A stretch of DNA of 64,000 bases from UBA1715 sp964346725 (GTDB lineage Bacteria; Bacteroidota; Bacteroidia; Bacteroidales; UBA1715), in the NCBI GenBank assembly GCA_964346725.1, contig CAYFVM010000001.1, forward strand, positions 62,001-126,000. The letters run 5' to 3'. Position 1 is the stretch's first letter. Each line of letters starts with the position of its first letter. The translations under genes were made by a program, and so were the position numbers. Below are positions 24,473-33,514 of the stretch, one piece after another. The notes below the pieces were generated by a model, which saw only the letters and a program-made list of their open reading frames with translations, was not told where the DNA came from and ran no database searches.

Positions 24473-26461
24473 TCATGTATGCCCCAACTGCTTGGAGATT
24501 AAATTTATGTCGCAAATGATGATGGAAAGCTTTTTTAGCGATTCCATATCTGTGTGTTTTATGAGTTCTTCTTTTTTTAGCTCATAGCGCCGACGTATGT
24601 ATTCCAAAATGGTTTCTTTGAGTGTGTTTACGAGTAATTCTTCTTCGTAAATTTTCTTTTCTCCGGCTGTGGATCCTGTTTTCTTCTCTTTCTCCCAATA
24701 TTTTTGGTCGAGCAGGGTGGCATCGCTTAGAAAGTTTGCGATTTGTTCTGCATCAACAAAATCACGCAGGTAATCAACAATGGTGTCTTGTTTTTCTTCA
24801 AACTTTGAATAGTATTCATCGAAGATTTTTTTCTCCGAATCGTTTATGAATTCAAAGGTGATAGTTTCGTCTAAATTGCGATGTAATTCATTGAAGATGT
24901 AATCTTTAACCAATCCTTTGAATGTGGGATTCGTTTCCGGATATTTTTTCGTTGTAGGATTTTCTTGCAACCATTTTTGCTTTTCAATTTCGTAAATGAC
25001 ATTTGAGTTTTCTACGGAAATGACTTTAGAGCCGTTACGAACCAACAATTTTATAATATCACGTTCGTTTTCAAGAATTTTGTCTACCGGAGCGGAAGCC
25101 ATTGTTGCTTGAGCTTTTTGAACTTGTTGTGTTTGGTATGGTTTGGGTTGCATACCCAAATTTCTTACAACTTGGTTCTTGATGGTCTGTTCGTCAATGT
25201 TGAGAATTTTGCTGCATTCTTGAATATACACCATACGATTTATTTCGTTAGGTATTTTCGTAATCGTAAGAGCAATCTCGTTTATGAATTGAGCTCGTTT
25301 TATAGGGTCGTTTTGAATTTCTTCAACAGCCAATTTTGTTCGGAACGTTAAAAAGTCGGTTTTGTTAGAATTTATGTATTCTGCGATCTCTTCCGAAGAG
25401 CGTTTTTTTGCAAAAGAATCTGGGTCGTCGCCATCTGGCAAAAGAAGAACTTTTACGTTCATGTCTTTTTCAAGAATCATGTCTATACCTCGCGTAGCTG
25501 CTTTGATTCCGGCTTTGTCGCCATCGTAAATAATTACAATATTGTGTGTGAATCGTTTTATGAGATTTATTTGTTCGTTGGTGAGTGATGTTCCTGATGA
25601 AGCAACCACATTGGTAATTCCTGCTTGGTGCAATGAAAGTACGTCGGTGTATCCTTCAACCAAAATACATTCATCTTTTTTCGTGATTTCCGTTTTGGCG
25701 TAGGAGATTCCGTAGAGAGTGAAACTCTTTTTGTACACCTCTGATTCTGGCGAATTTATATACTTCATACCGCCTTGAACGTGTTCATTTGCGGCTGTCA
25801 TGACTCGTCCACCAAAACCAATAACAGAGGCGGTGAGCGACATGATGGGGAACATTATTCTGCCGTGAAATTTGTCGGACTTGTAGTTGTCGCCAACAGA
25901 AACGAGTCCAACTTTAGACATATATTCAAGTTTGTATCCTGCTTTTTCGGCGGTAGTGACGAAGGCGTCTTTTTTTTGTGGACTATAGCCTAAACGAAAT
26001 TTTCGAATGGTTTCTTCGGTAAAACCTCGTTCCTTGAAATATGTAATTCCAATGGCTTTTCCTTCTTCGGTTTCCCATAATTGTTTTTCAAAAAAAGTTG
26101 TCGCAAATTCATTAACAATCATTAAACTTTCTCGTAAATCTTTTCGCTGTTTTTCTTCGTCGGTAAGTTCGGTTTCTACAATTTCTACGTGGTACTTGTT
26201 TCCCAAATATTTAATAGCTTCGTAGTACGAGCATTTTTCGTGTTCTTTGATGAATGTGATTGCATTTCCGGCTTTTCCACATCCAAAGCATTTGTAAATA
26301 CCTTTTGCTGGAGAAACAGAGAATGAAGGCGTTTTTTCTTCGTGAAAAGGACAACAGCCTTTGTAACTAGAGCCGGCTTTACGAAGAGCAACAAAGTCGC
26401 CCACGACTTCTTCTATGTGGGTAAGACTTAAAATTTTCTCTATCGTATCTTGTGGAATCAT
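24473..26461 (-). CDS. dnaG: DNA primase
   Basis: A 662-residue, full-length primase that makes RNA primers for replication. The CHC2 zinc finger (CCPFHEEKTPSFSV, then KCFGCGKAG) is at about 35-63. The TOPRIM catalytic core includes ILVEGYTDVLSLHQAG (near 258) and IIYDGDKAGIKAA (near 307). The C-terminal helicase-binding domain occupies about 450-662. The ATG at 26459-26461 (MIPQDTIEKI) matches the family's N-terminus; a start 21 bp upstream would run into the TATTTTTG -7 element on the minus strand (26480-26487). Confidence 0.97.
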   Translation of the reverse strand: MIPQDTIEKILSLTHIEEVVGDFVALRKAGSSYKGCCPFHEEKTPSFSVSPAKGIYKCFGCGKAGNAITFIKEHEKCSYYEAIKYLGNKYHVEIVETELTDEEKQRKDLRESLMIVNEFATTFFEKQLWETEEGKAIGITYFKERGFTEETIRKFRLGYSPQKKDAFVTTAEKAGYKLEYMSKVGLVSVGDNYKSDKFHGRIMFPIMSLTASVIGFGGRVMTAANEHVQGGMKYINSPESEVYKKSFTLYGISYAKTEITKKDECILVEGYTDVLSLHQAGITNVVASSGTSLTNEQINLIKRFTHNIVIIYDGDKAGIKAATRGIDMILEKDMNVKVLLLPDGDDPDSFAKKRSSEEIAEYINSNKTDFLTFRTKLAVEEIQNDPIKRAQFINEIALTITKIPNEINRMVYIQECSKILNIDEQTIKNQVVRNLGMQPKPYQTQQVQKAQATMASAPVDKILENERDIIKLLVRNGSKVISVENSNVIYEIEKQKWLQENPTTKKYPETNPTFKGLVKDYIFNELHRNLDETITFEFINDSEKKIFDEYYSKFEEKQDTIVDYLRDFVDAEQIANFLSDATLLDQKYWEKEKKTGSTAGEKKIYEEELLVNTLKETILEYIRRRYELKKEELIKHTDMESLKKLSIIICDINLISKQLGHT

Positions 26462-26585
26462 ATTTTTAAAAAATCCATGCAAAAATAGAGAATACTCTTG
26501 TATGAAACACGAAAATTTAGAGTTGAGATTGTAACAACCTAACTGTCAAAGCAAAATGTTATTAACAATTTGAAATATCCCGATT

Positions 26586-27602
26586 TTAGAAAAGAGTGAG
26601 TTGGAAATATGCTTCGTAAGCGGATTTTAACTCAGTCATAACCATCTTTCTCAGTTTGTCAGGCGTTTCTACTTTCAATTTTGTGCCAAAACGTAAAATT
26701 CGTTCTATCAAGTCTGAATTAACAATGACTTTTAGCTCAATTATCGCACCGTCTTGCCCCATATCATTGATAACTTGGGAACTGTGAATAGGATGTTGAC
26801 GAAGACGTTCAACAATTTCCGTGTTTGCTTTAAGAGTTACGTTTGCCGGTTTTATAGAATCGCCAGGGTTTGTACCAACAAGATATTGAAAATAGTCTGC
26901 AAATGTGTATTTTTCGTTTTCAATGAAGTTAATGATTTGCGGAGAAATAGCCGCAATGTCGCATACGGGGACAACAATGAAATCGTTTGATGGATCTTCC
27001 AATCCGTACAAGTACCATTCGTTGTGATATTCTTTAAGGAAATATGGATGAATAACGGTGTGAGTTACAGTTTCGTCTTTTTTGAGAGAAAGTTCTATTA
27101 CCGTTTTTTTTACCACAGCGTCAACTATTTGCTTAAGCCATGTAATACCTTTTGCAAGTCTTTTTGCAGATTCAAAAGCAGCTACATTTGAATTTGGTTT
27201 TGGATTAACGGTAATAATTGCTTCAACTTTCTCAATCAATTTGTTTATGTCGCCCAAGTGAGTGTACTGGCGATATTGTTTGAGAGTATTCGCAACCTCT
27301 GTAAGGTTATCAATATCGGGTTTGCTCAATTGCATATTGCGAATAGAAAACTCTTTGTCGGAATAAGAGTAGTTTCCGTCAACGCAAACAATAGGTGCAT
27401 TATAACCAATAGGTTGTTTTTCTCGCATGAGAGCAATATCGTACTGAATAGAGCGACGGCTTACTTTCTCAACGTTAAATTCGTTGGTTAAATTGCGTGA
27501 TACTTCAGCAATAAGATCGTCCAATGTCCATGTGCGAGTTGTGTCGCGAAGGCACTCATCAATAATCCTGAAACGGAAATTTTTTGACTTGTGAGCTGGC
27601 AT
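26586..27602 (-). CDS. WYL-domain transcriptional regulator
   Basis: A 338-residue protein. The N-terminal 60 residues (FRIIDECLRD and WTLDDLIAEVSRNLT, then VSRRSIQYDIALMRE) form a winged helix-turn-helix. The WYL ligand-sensing domain is at about 140-260; HPYFLKEYHNEWYLYGLE holds the core W-Y-L segment, and a WCX dimerisation extension follows. The ATG at 27600-27602 (MPAHKSKNF) is chosen because the promoter lies just upstream. WYL regulators respond to nucleic acids or nucleotides and often accompany defence genes, but none are nearby. Two copies of AAATGCAATG at its promoter suggest autoregulation. Confidence 0.9.
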   Translation of the reverse strand: MPAHKSKNFRFRIIDECLRDTTRTWTLDDLIAEVSRNLTNEFNVEKVSRRSIQYDIALMREKQPIGYNAPIVCVDGNYSYSDKEFSIRNMQLSKPDIDNLTEVANTLKQYRQYTHLGDINKLIEKVEAIITVNPKPNSNVAAFESAKRLAKGITWLKQIVDAVVKKTVIELSLKKDETVTHTVIHPYFLKEYHNEWYLYGLEDPSNDFIVVPVCDIAAISPQIINFIENEKYTFADYFQYLVGTNPGDSIKPANVTLKANTEIVERLRQHPIHSSQVINDMGQDGAIIELKVIVNSDLIERILRFGTKLKVETPDKLRKMVMTELKSAYEAYFQLTLF

Positions 27603-27633
27603 AACAAAATCTTTTAGTTCAATAATATTGGAA

Positions 27634-27677
27634 CAAATATAGGTGCAAAATAAATGCAATGCAAATAAAATGCAATG
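27634..27677 (-). promoter_or_regulatory. WYL regulator promoter with direct repeats
   Basis: On the minus strand, TTTG (27662-27665) and TATATTTG (27634-27641) are separated by 20 bp. Read on the plus strand, AAATGCAATG occurs twice (27652-27661 and 27668-27677), 16 bp apart, bracketing the -33 box: a plausible operator. Confidence 0.6.
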
Positions 27678-27776
27678 TTTTTTAATTTAAGGTGCAAATT
27701 TTAAGTTAAATGTTGTCGTATTCTTATGTATAAATAGGGTTAAACTATGTTTTTTCGAAAAATAATAGATGCAGAT

Positions 27777-27806
27777 TTTGTTGCAAGTGAAATTTGTGTA
27801 CTTTTG
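27777..27806 (+). promoter_or_regulatory. tRNA-Pro promoter
   Basis: TTTG (27777-27780), 18-bp spacer, TACTTTTG (27799-27806). The tRNA begins 10 bp downstream. Confidence 0.65.
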
Positions 27807-27816
27807 CAATCGTATT

Positions 27817-27889
27817 CGGGGTGTAGCGCAGTTGGTAGCGTGCTACGTTCGGGACGTAGAGGTCGCCCGTTCAAGTCGGGTCACCCCGA
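27817..27889 (+). tRNA. tRNA-Pro(CGG)
   Basis: A 73-nt cloverleaf: acceptor CGGGGTG/CACCCCG, D arm with AGTTGGTA, anticodon stem CTACG/CGTAG closing loop TTCGGGA (anticodon CGG, reading CCG), and T arm GCCCG-TTCAAGT-CGGGT. The discriminator base is A; CCA is not encoded. It has its own promoter and terminator. Confidence 0.95.
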
Positions 27890-27895
27890 CACGTA

Positions 27896-27924
27896 GGATA
27901 GCAATTGCTGCTATCCTTTTTTTA
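27896..27924 (+). terminator. Terminator after tRNA-Pro
   Basis: GGATAGCA (27896-27903) pairs with TGCTATCC (27909-27916) around a 5-nt loop, followed by a T7 run. Confidence 0.85.
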
Positions 27925-27936
27925 TTTGTACGCTTT

Positions 27937-29515
27937 TTACCTATAATTAGAGATATGCAAAATAATTGCACCATTAATCTGTAATATGTAATTTCCATTG
28001 GGTAGATTCAAATCTATCGACGTTGTTTGTGGCTCTATTTGTTTGCATTTTTCTCCGATAAGATTAAATACTTCTACGCTGTAAATTGGGAATTTGTTGC
28101 TGTATAGTTTCCCTTCGTAAAACCAAATTTCATTTTGTACGATTGAAGAAATTGCCGTTGGTTCTTCATCGTCATTTTCTTCTATTGGACTATAGAAAAA
28201 AACACTTGTTTCGAAGTTTGAATTCTTTGAGAAAGTAACATATTCCGGAGTATAATCTCCAAGATATATGCGAGAGTTAATTTTTGGCAATAATTCCAAT
28301 CCCATGACGGAACAAACAGAATTGTTTTCGTATGCCGTAATCGTTGCTTCTTCTGTCGTTTCTGTCCATTCGTTGTTCCAATGGAATGAAGTAATTGTTT
28401 GTAATCTTTCAATATCTTGTGGTTCTCCAATGTTTAGGTATTCCGTTTTTTCTTTTGTGTCAAGACTGATATTACAAATAAGAGATGTAAATCGATTGTT
28501 GTTTATGTCGTATGAGATAAATTCTTTTTCGTTTAAAGTCCATTGTAAGTCTTCGCCGCATGATTCACGAAACGTGGCGCAGACAAGATTTTTTTCGTTG
28601 TAAAAATAAGTTTCGCGCGTTCCCGATGTGATTGTTCCAAAATCAATGTCGTACCAAAGTGTTTCTTTTGTCGTGACTTTGCCTTGTTCAAATGTTGTCT
28701 GTTCTACGCTAAATAATCCGTTATATCCGTCTTCGTAAAAAATCCACACTGAATCAATGATTTGTCCGTTGCCTTCTTCGTCAAGAGTGGAGGTTTTGCG
28801 CTCTTGGAGGTTCCAATCTTCGTCTTCTCCGTACCGAATTTGTGTTAGTGTTTCATGTTCATTATATACATTCTTCAGTTCAAAGGCAAATGATATTACA
28901 CCAGATTCGTAATTTTCTGCGAATCTTTTGGCGTTTGTTACTTGGCCTTTTTCATCGTAGGTGTATTCAACTGAGTCTTCTAAAAACCATTGGTCTTCCA
29001 TGGTAAGTTCATCTTGGTATGACCAATATCGAGTATGGTTTGTTTGTAGTATGAGATTGTCTTGGTAGTACCAAGATTTTTGCATGGTATAATGTGTGTA
29101 GTCTTGGGTTAATGACGTTAAACACAGCGTGTCTCCTTTGTATTCAATATAATGATTGGTTAGTTGTGACCCGATGCCGTTATCTGGAATGGAAATATTT
29201 TGCAAATTGAATAGAGGAGAGGTTTGTATGCTATCAAGTTTGGTTGTTTTTTCAGTTAGACTTGTGCATTCGGTTGGAATTTCTGATTGAACTTCTCCGC
29301 CTGTAATTTCGTCTGCGTAATATGCAACGCAACCATGTGTAGAACTCCCCCTTGGTTAGAGCAAGACTGCTTAAATTTACTACAGTTTTAAGTGAAGTGC
29401 ACGACTGAAATGCGTTCTCATCAATGATTATAAGAGAGTTTTGTAATGTGATTTTTCGTAGTGAATTTTTAGAAAGTTTCAAAGAAACGACAAAATTTAT
29501 AGAATAACATATCAT
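27937..29515 (-). pseudogene. BspA-type LRR/T9SS-sorted surface protein, truncated and frameshifted
   Basis: Two minus-strand frames join across a run of five G/C at 29347-29351. The upstream piece (from 29515) reads as a BspA-like leucine-rich repeat (LRKITLQNSLIIIDENAFQSCTSL). Removing one base from the run restores the usual BspA continuation (THGCVAYYADEITGG) and then the long downstream frame of about 420 residues. That part contains repeated W-Y-Y/Y-D-E-K-G motifs and ends in a type IX secretion tail (SVEVFNLIGEKCKQI, then LPNGNYILQI). There is no signal peptide, and an in-frame TGA lies just before the first ATG, so the N-terminus is missing. It is probably a dead remnant of a secreted protein, although the frameshift itself could be an assembly error. 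Confidence 0.7.
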
Positions 29516-29594
29516 TGTTCGTCAGTTTGTGTGTTTTTTTTTTAAAAAAATCTTCAAACTTTTTCTCGCTAGATGTATGTTTTTACGCTTCTTG

Positions 29595-29626
29595 TTTGAA
29601 ATTTCAACGAAAAGTTTATATGTTTG
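29595..29626 (+). promoter_or_regulatory. Promoter of the OmpA/TSP3 porin gene
   Basis: TTTG (29595-29598), 20-bp spacer, TATGTTTG (29619-29626). Both match the consensus; the start codon is 20 bp downstream. Confidence 0.7.
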
Positions 29627-29645
29627 GCAAAATTTAAGACTAACT

Positions 29646-31310
29646 ATGAGAGAGTTAAAATTGACACTAGTGTCGCTATTGATTTGTGCAACAGGTGTTT
29701 ATGCTCAAAACAATGCAACCGAAAATGTTACTCTTCAGAATTTTGAAGGAGAAACTGTAGAGCAAGGTACTTGGATTAGTCAAGATGCCGAAGAAAAAAA
29801 ATCCACTGCGTTTGATAATTGGGTATATGAAGGTTGGGGTGTAAACTTCAGCATAGGTCCTACATTATTTTTCGGCGATGTTGCTATGAGTCAAGCTAAA
29901 GATATGCGTGCCGCATTATCATTAGGTTTGCAAAAACAATTGAATCCATATTTATATTGGAGGTTCAATTGTATCTATGGTAACCTTGCTGGTTCAAAAT
30001 CGGAATATAGCAATGGGGATCCTGCAAATTTGGAATTTTTGAATAAATATTCTGAGATAAACACAACATTAAAAGTTGATTTGTTAGGCGGTTCAGATGC
30101 AAAAGTTTCTCCGTATTTGTATGCTGGTGTTGGTTTAATGAAATTTAGAAGTCGTTTGACTGACTCAGAATCGGGAGCAACAAAAGCAGCATATGGATAT
30201 AATGGTTCTGTTGTTACCAATCCAACTCGCGAAGTCGCTGTTCCTATTGGATTAGGTTTGGAATGGAAAGTAAGTAAAGCATTGTCGTTTACATTAGATG
30301 GTTCAATGACTTTTGTGAAATCTGATAAAGTTGATGCTTGTGTATCGGACAATAACGATGAATTATTGCAAGATATGTATAGCACAGTTTCGTTAGGTTT
30401 TGTATATAAATTTGGTACACGCGATTGCGATAAAGATGGTGTTGTAAACCATAAAGATGATTGTCCAAACACTCCAGCTGGTGTTGTTGTGAATGAAAAA
30501 GGTTGTCCACTTGATAGCGATAATGATGGTATTGCTGATTACATAGACAAATGTCCAAAAGAAGCTGGCTTAGCACAATTTGAAGGTTGCCCTGATACCG
30601 ATGGCGATGGCGTAGCTGATAAAGATGATAAATGTCCAAAAGAAGCAGGTTTAGTAGAATTCAATGGTTGTCCTGATACTGATGGTGATGGTATTGCAGA
30701 TCCAGATGATAAATGTCCAAAAGAAGCAGGTTTAGCACAATTCCAAGGCTGTCCTGATACCGATGGTGATGGCGTTGCAGATCCAGATGACGCATGTCCA
30801 AAACAAGCAGGAACAAAAGAATATGGTGGTTGTCCTGATACAGATAAAGATGGTATTCCTGATAATATAGACAAATGTCCTAAGGTTGCTGGAATTCAAA
30901 AAAATATGGGTTGCCCAGCAGTTAAGAAAGAGGTTTTGAAGATATTTGAAAGAGCATTAACTGGTATTCAATTTGAAACAGGTAAAGATGTGATTAAGAA
31001 ACAATCGTTCCCAATCCTTAATCAAGTTGTTAAGGTAATGCAAGAAAATCCTGAATATAATCTTGAAATTAACGGACACACTGATAATGTAGGAGACTCT
31101 GCAAAGAATCAAATATTGTCAGACAAGCGTGCAGCTTCTGTTCGTAAATATTTGATAGATAAAGGTGTATCAGAATCAAGAATGGTATCTCACGGATATG
31201 GTCAAACAATGCCAGTAGCAGACAATAAAACTGCGGCCGGACGAGCTAAGAACCGTCGAGTAGAATTTAAGGTTGTGTTCCAACAAATTGAAATAATTGA
31301 AGTGCAATAA
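29646..31310 (+). CDS. OmpA-family outer membrane protein with thrombospondin type-3 repeats
   Basis: A 554-residue protein: signal peptide (1-21, ending VYAQ), an outer-membrane beta-barrel (about 55-255), six calcium-binding TSP3 repeats (about 260-423, each with DxDxDG), and a C-terminal OmpA peptidoglycan-binding domain (about 440-550; NGHTDNVGDSAKNQ and GRAKNRRVEF). It is a structural porin linking the outer membrane to the wall, like the OprF/Omp40-41 type of Bacteroidota. The ATG at 29646 starts the signal peptide; the frame is open further upstream, but the promoter lies there. The next gene follows after 51 bp, probably in the same operon. Confidence 0.94.
   Translation: MRELKLTLVSLLICATGVYAQNNATENVTLQNFEGETVEQGTWISQDAEEKKSTAFDNWVYEGWGVNFSIGPTLFFGDVAMSQAKDMRAALSLGLQKQLNPYLYWRFNCIYGNLAGSKSEYSNGDPANLEFLNKYSEINTTLKVDLLGGSDAKVSPYLYAGVGLMKFRSRLTDSESGATKAAYGYNGSVVTNPTREVAVPIGLGLEWKVSKALSFTLDGSMTFVKSDKVDACVSDNNDELLQDMYSTVSLGFVYKFGTRDCDKDGVVNHKDDCPNTPAGVVVNEKGCPLDSDNDGIADYIDKCPKEAGLAQFEGCPDTDGDGVADKDDKCPKEAGLVEFNGCPDTDGDGIADPDDKCPKEAGLAQFQGCPDTDGDGVADPDDACPKQAGTKEYGGCPDTDKDGIPDNIDKCPKVAGIQKNMGCPAVKKEVLKIFERALTGIQFETGKDVIKKQSFPILNQVVKVMQENPEYNLEINGHTDNVGDSAKNQILSDKRAASVRKYLIDKGVSESRMVSHGYGQTMPVADNKTAAGRAKNRRVEFKVVFQQIEIIEVQ
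30513..30917 (+). repeat. 81-bp tandem repeats encoding TSP3 units
   Basis: Units start at 30513, 30594, 30675, 30756 and 30837, an exact 81-bp (27-residue) period of the form D-x-D-x-D-G...CPKEAG...GCP. The middle three are nearly identical at the protein level. A sixth, more diverged unit precedes them (from about 30423). Confidence 0.9.
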
Positions 31311-31361
31311 AAGTTAAATTAGAAATAGTAAATTAGTCAAAAACAAAAAAGTATAAACATT

Positions 31362-32066
31362 ATGAAAAAATTGTTATTGAACTTGGCAGTATTAGCAACA
31401 GCACTAACGGGTGCAGTGAGTGCTTCAGCGCAAGAAACAGAAACTAAAAGTGCTTGTGAAACAAAAACACATGTAGGTTTGGAAATTAAATCATCAGAAA
31501 TATGGAGAGGACTTCAATTAGGTTCAGGTCCAGCTTTTAAGCCGACATTCTCTATTCAGGCAGGTGGTTTCTCTATTGGTGCAGAAGGATTAATGTGTAC
31601 CGGAGAAGATCTAGGATTTGAAAGCAATCTCTTCATGAAATATCGCTTCCCATTTGATTTGACTTTGGAAGTAACAGATTATTATAGAGGTGGAAACTGG
31701 ATGGGTGTAAACTTTGATAATATTGCAAAAACTCACCAAATTGAACCAGCAATTCGTTATCAATATGACAAGTTGCAATTCTATGCAGCATTCATGTTCT
31801 CTGAAGACTATGAAATGGATTTCTATGGTGAAGTATCATATGACTTTGATTTGTTCAAATTGGCAATAGGTGGTGGAGATGGTATCTACACAACAAGTCC
31901 AGTATGGAACAATGGTGGTGATTTTGCAATGTGCAACATATCAGTTTCAAAAGCATATAACATTCAAGTTACTGACAAATTCGTGTTACCAATCGAAGGT
32001 GGTGTAGCTTTGAACCCAAGTATCGAACGTTTATATGCATTTGCTAGCATTAAATTGGGGAAATAA
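31362..32066 (+). CDS. Outer membrane beta-barrel protein of unknown function
   Basis: A 234-residue protein with a clear signal peptide (MKKLLLNLAVLATALTGAVS, cut after ASA). The mature chain consists of alternating aromatic/hydrophobic strands (FSIGAEGLM, LTLEVTDYYRGG, LQFYAAFMFS, MDFYGEVSYDFD) and ends in a strand finishing with SIKLGK, so a small beta-barrel of 8-10 strands is likely. It resembles TorF-like or DUF-type porins, but I recognise no named family. It follows the OmpA gene by 51 bp and shares its transcript; a terminator comes after. Confidence 0.8.
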   Translation: MKKLLLNLAVLATALTGAVSASAQETETKSACETKTHVGLEIKSSEIWRGLQLGSGPAFKPTFSIQAGGFSIGAEGLMCTGEDLGFESNLFMKYRFPFDLTLEVTDYYRGGNWMGVNFDNIAKTHQIEPAIRYQYDKLQFYAAFMFSEDYEMDFYGEVSYDFDLFKLAIGGGDGIYTTSPVWNNGGDFAMCNISVSKAYNIQVTDKFVLPIEGGVALNPSIERLYAFASIKLGK

Positions 32067-32087
32067 TTTTCTCATTCTATCGCATAA

Positions 32088-32120
32088 AAAGACCCGTTGG
32101 TTTCTCCATCGGTTTTTTTT
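32088..32120 (+). terminator. Terminator after the outer membrane protein operon
   Basis: CCGTTGG and CCATCGG form a 7-bp stem with one T-T mismatch around TTTCT, followed by a T8 run. Confidence 0.65.
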
Positions 32121-32179
32121 ATGTTCAAAAATAGTCCAATATTTTTTTTATATTTGAGAAACATTAAAACAATAACAAT

Positions 32180-32422
32180 ATGGTAGGATTATTATTATCT
32201 TTATTAATTGGCGCATTAGCAGGTTTTCTTGGAAGTAAAATCTTTTCAGGCGCAGGCAAAGGTTTATTGTTGAATTTAATCATCGGAATAGTTGGAGGTT
32301 TTCTTGGCGGTTGGGTCTTCAGTATGCTTGGAATAGGAGGCGGAGGTGTTTTCTGGCAACTTATAAGTGCTACTGTAGGTGCTATTCTCCTTTTGTGGAT
32401 ATTATCACTAATCAAAAAGTAA
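32180..32422 (+). CDS. GlsB/YeaQ/YmgE family small membrane protein
   Basis: An 80-residue very hydrophobic protein with three membrane helices rich in glycine (GALAGFLGSKIFSG, then GIVGGFLGGWVFS). This is the transglycosylase-associated protein/GlsB stress-response family; despite the name it has no known enzymatic activity. Bacteroidota members are of the same size. TATATTTG (32149-32156) is a plausible -7 element; the -33 is not clear. A strong terminator follows. Confidence 0.85.
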   Translation: MVGLLLSLLIGALAGFLGSKIFSGAGKGLLLNLIIGIVGGFLGGWVFSMLGIGGGGVFWQLISATVGAILLLWILSLIKK

Positions 32423-32440
32423 GTAGACTACATTGTAATA

Positions 32441-32473
32441 AAAAAGGCATCATTTTGGAATGATGCCTTTTTT
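32441..32473. terminator. Bidirectional terminator between convergent genes
   Basis: A perfect 14-bp stem, AAAAAGGCATCATT (32441-32454) with AATGATGCCTTTTT (32459-32472). A/T tracts on both sides let it serve the GlsB-like gene and the convergent metallopeptidase gene. Confidence 0.85.
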
Positions 32474-32490
32474 ATTTGGGGTATTTCTCT

Positions 32491-33369
32491 TTATAGTTTA
32501 GAGTAGGGAATATTGAACGAGTCTCCTTGCGACATATCTCCGGTTTTCAATCCATTGTTGAACCAACGCATTCGTTGATCAGATGTTCCATGAGTAAATG
32601 AATCAGATTGAATGTCTTGGTATCCTGCACGCTTTTGTAAATAATCATCACCAATTTTACCTGCGGCATCAATGGCTTCTTGCATATCTCCGGGATCAAG
32701 AGAACCGAATGTTGCATTTTCTTTGTTGCCCCATACACCGGCAAAAAAATCTGCTTGCAACTCAAGACGTACACTCCAATTGTTTCTTTCTGTTTCTGTT
32801 CTAGCTTCAGACATTTTTTGATGTGTAGCTCCAAGAATTCCTAACTCATTTTGTACATGGTGCGCTACTTCGTGAGCTATAACATATGCATTGGTAAAAT
32901 CACCGGTAGCACCCAATTGTTGTTTCATGGTAGCAAGAAAATCAAGGTCAATGTATATCTTACGGTCGGCGGAGCAGTAGAATGGACCAGAAGCCGCACT
33001 TCCTTGCCCACAACCTGTTTGTGTTGTACCTTTGTATATTACTAAGGTCGGGGGATTGTAGCGTTTCCCCATTTTCTTGAATTCTGCTGCCCAAATATCT
33101 TCAGTGCTTGCCAAGATTTGCTTACTAAAAAGTTTCAAAGAATCTTCAAGCGGAGTAGACTGATATTCGCCAGAAGTTGTTTCCGTAGTTCCTCCTTGTA
33201 CCAAAGTGTTCACGCCTGATGAAAACGCTGAACCTAAATCACCTCCGGTAGAAAAGTAGGTAATAACACCAACAATCAGTGCACCTATTATACCACCGCC
33301 AACTTTTGTTGTAGAAACGCCTCTGCGATCATCGACATTGCTACTTTCTCTACGACCTGTTAATCTCAT
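32491..33369 (-). CDS. YpfJ-type neutral zinc metallopeptidase
   Basis: A 292-residue protein of the KPN_02809/YpfJ family. It starts MRLTGRRESSNVDDRRG, the family's conserved N-terminus, followed by a membrane helix or glycine-rich hydrophobic segment (about 27-50) and the metallopeptidase domain, with zinc motif HEVAHH near 166 and QADFFAG (near 205) with the third ligand. The C-terminal FTHGTSDQRMRWF is also conserved in the family. The active site is intact; the substrate is unknown. A TATATTTG -7 box on the minus strand at 33402-33409 fits the start at 33369. Confidence 0.93.
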   Translation of the reverse strand: MRLTGRRESSNVDDRRGVSTTKVGGGIIGALIVGVITYFSTGGDLGSAFSSGVNTLVQGGTTETTSGEYQSTPLEDSLKLFSKQILASTEDIWAAEFKKMGKRYNPPTLVIYKGTTQTGCGQGSAASGPFYCSADRKIYIDLDFLATMKQQLGATGDFTNAYVIAHEVAHHVQNELGILGATHQKMSEARTETERNNWSVRLELQADFFAGVWGNKENATFGSLDPGDMQEAIDAAGKIGDDYLQKRAGYQDIQSDSFTHGTSDQRMRWFNNGLKTGDMSQGDSFNIPYSKL

Positions 33370-33464
33370 AATACACGTTTTTTATTGATTAAAATCCAAA
33401 ACAAATATAATGGTATTGTTGAATTTCTTTTGAAGTAGTTTTATTTTCTTACATATATGGAGAC

Positions 33465-33498
33465 AAAAAAAGCGAGCCAAATTTTGACTCGCTTTTTT
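33465..33498 (-). terminator. Terminator after rpoD
   Basis: AAAAAAGCGAG and CTCGCTTTTTT form a stem around an 11-nt loop; on the minus strand it ends in a T7 run. Confidence 0.85.
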
Positions 33499-33514
33499 AT
33501 TGCTTATAGAACTA

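Noticed and set aside
26586..29515. WYL regulator as the marker of a defence island
   Set aside because: No restriction, toxin, nuclease or helicase genes of defence type are near; neighbours are dnaG, a tRNA and a decayed surface protein.
30423..30917. CRISPR-like repeats
   Set aside because: The regular repeats are in frame and encode TSP3 calcium-binding units; there are no spacers and no cas genes.
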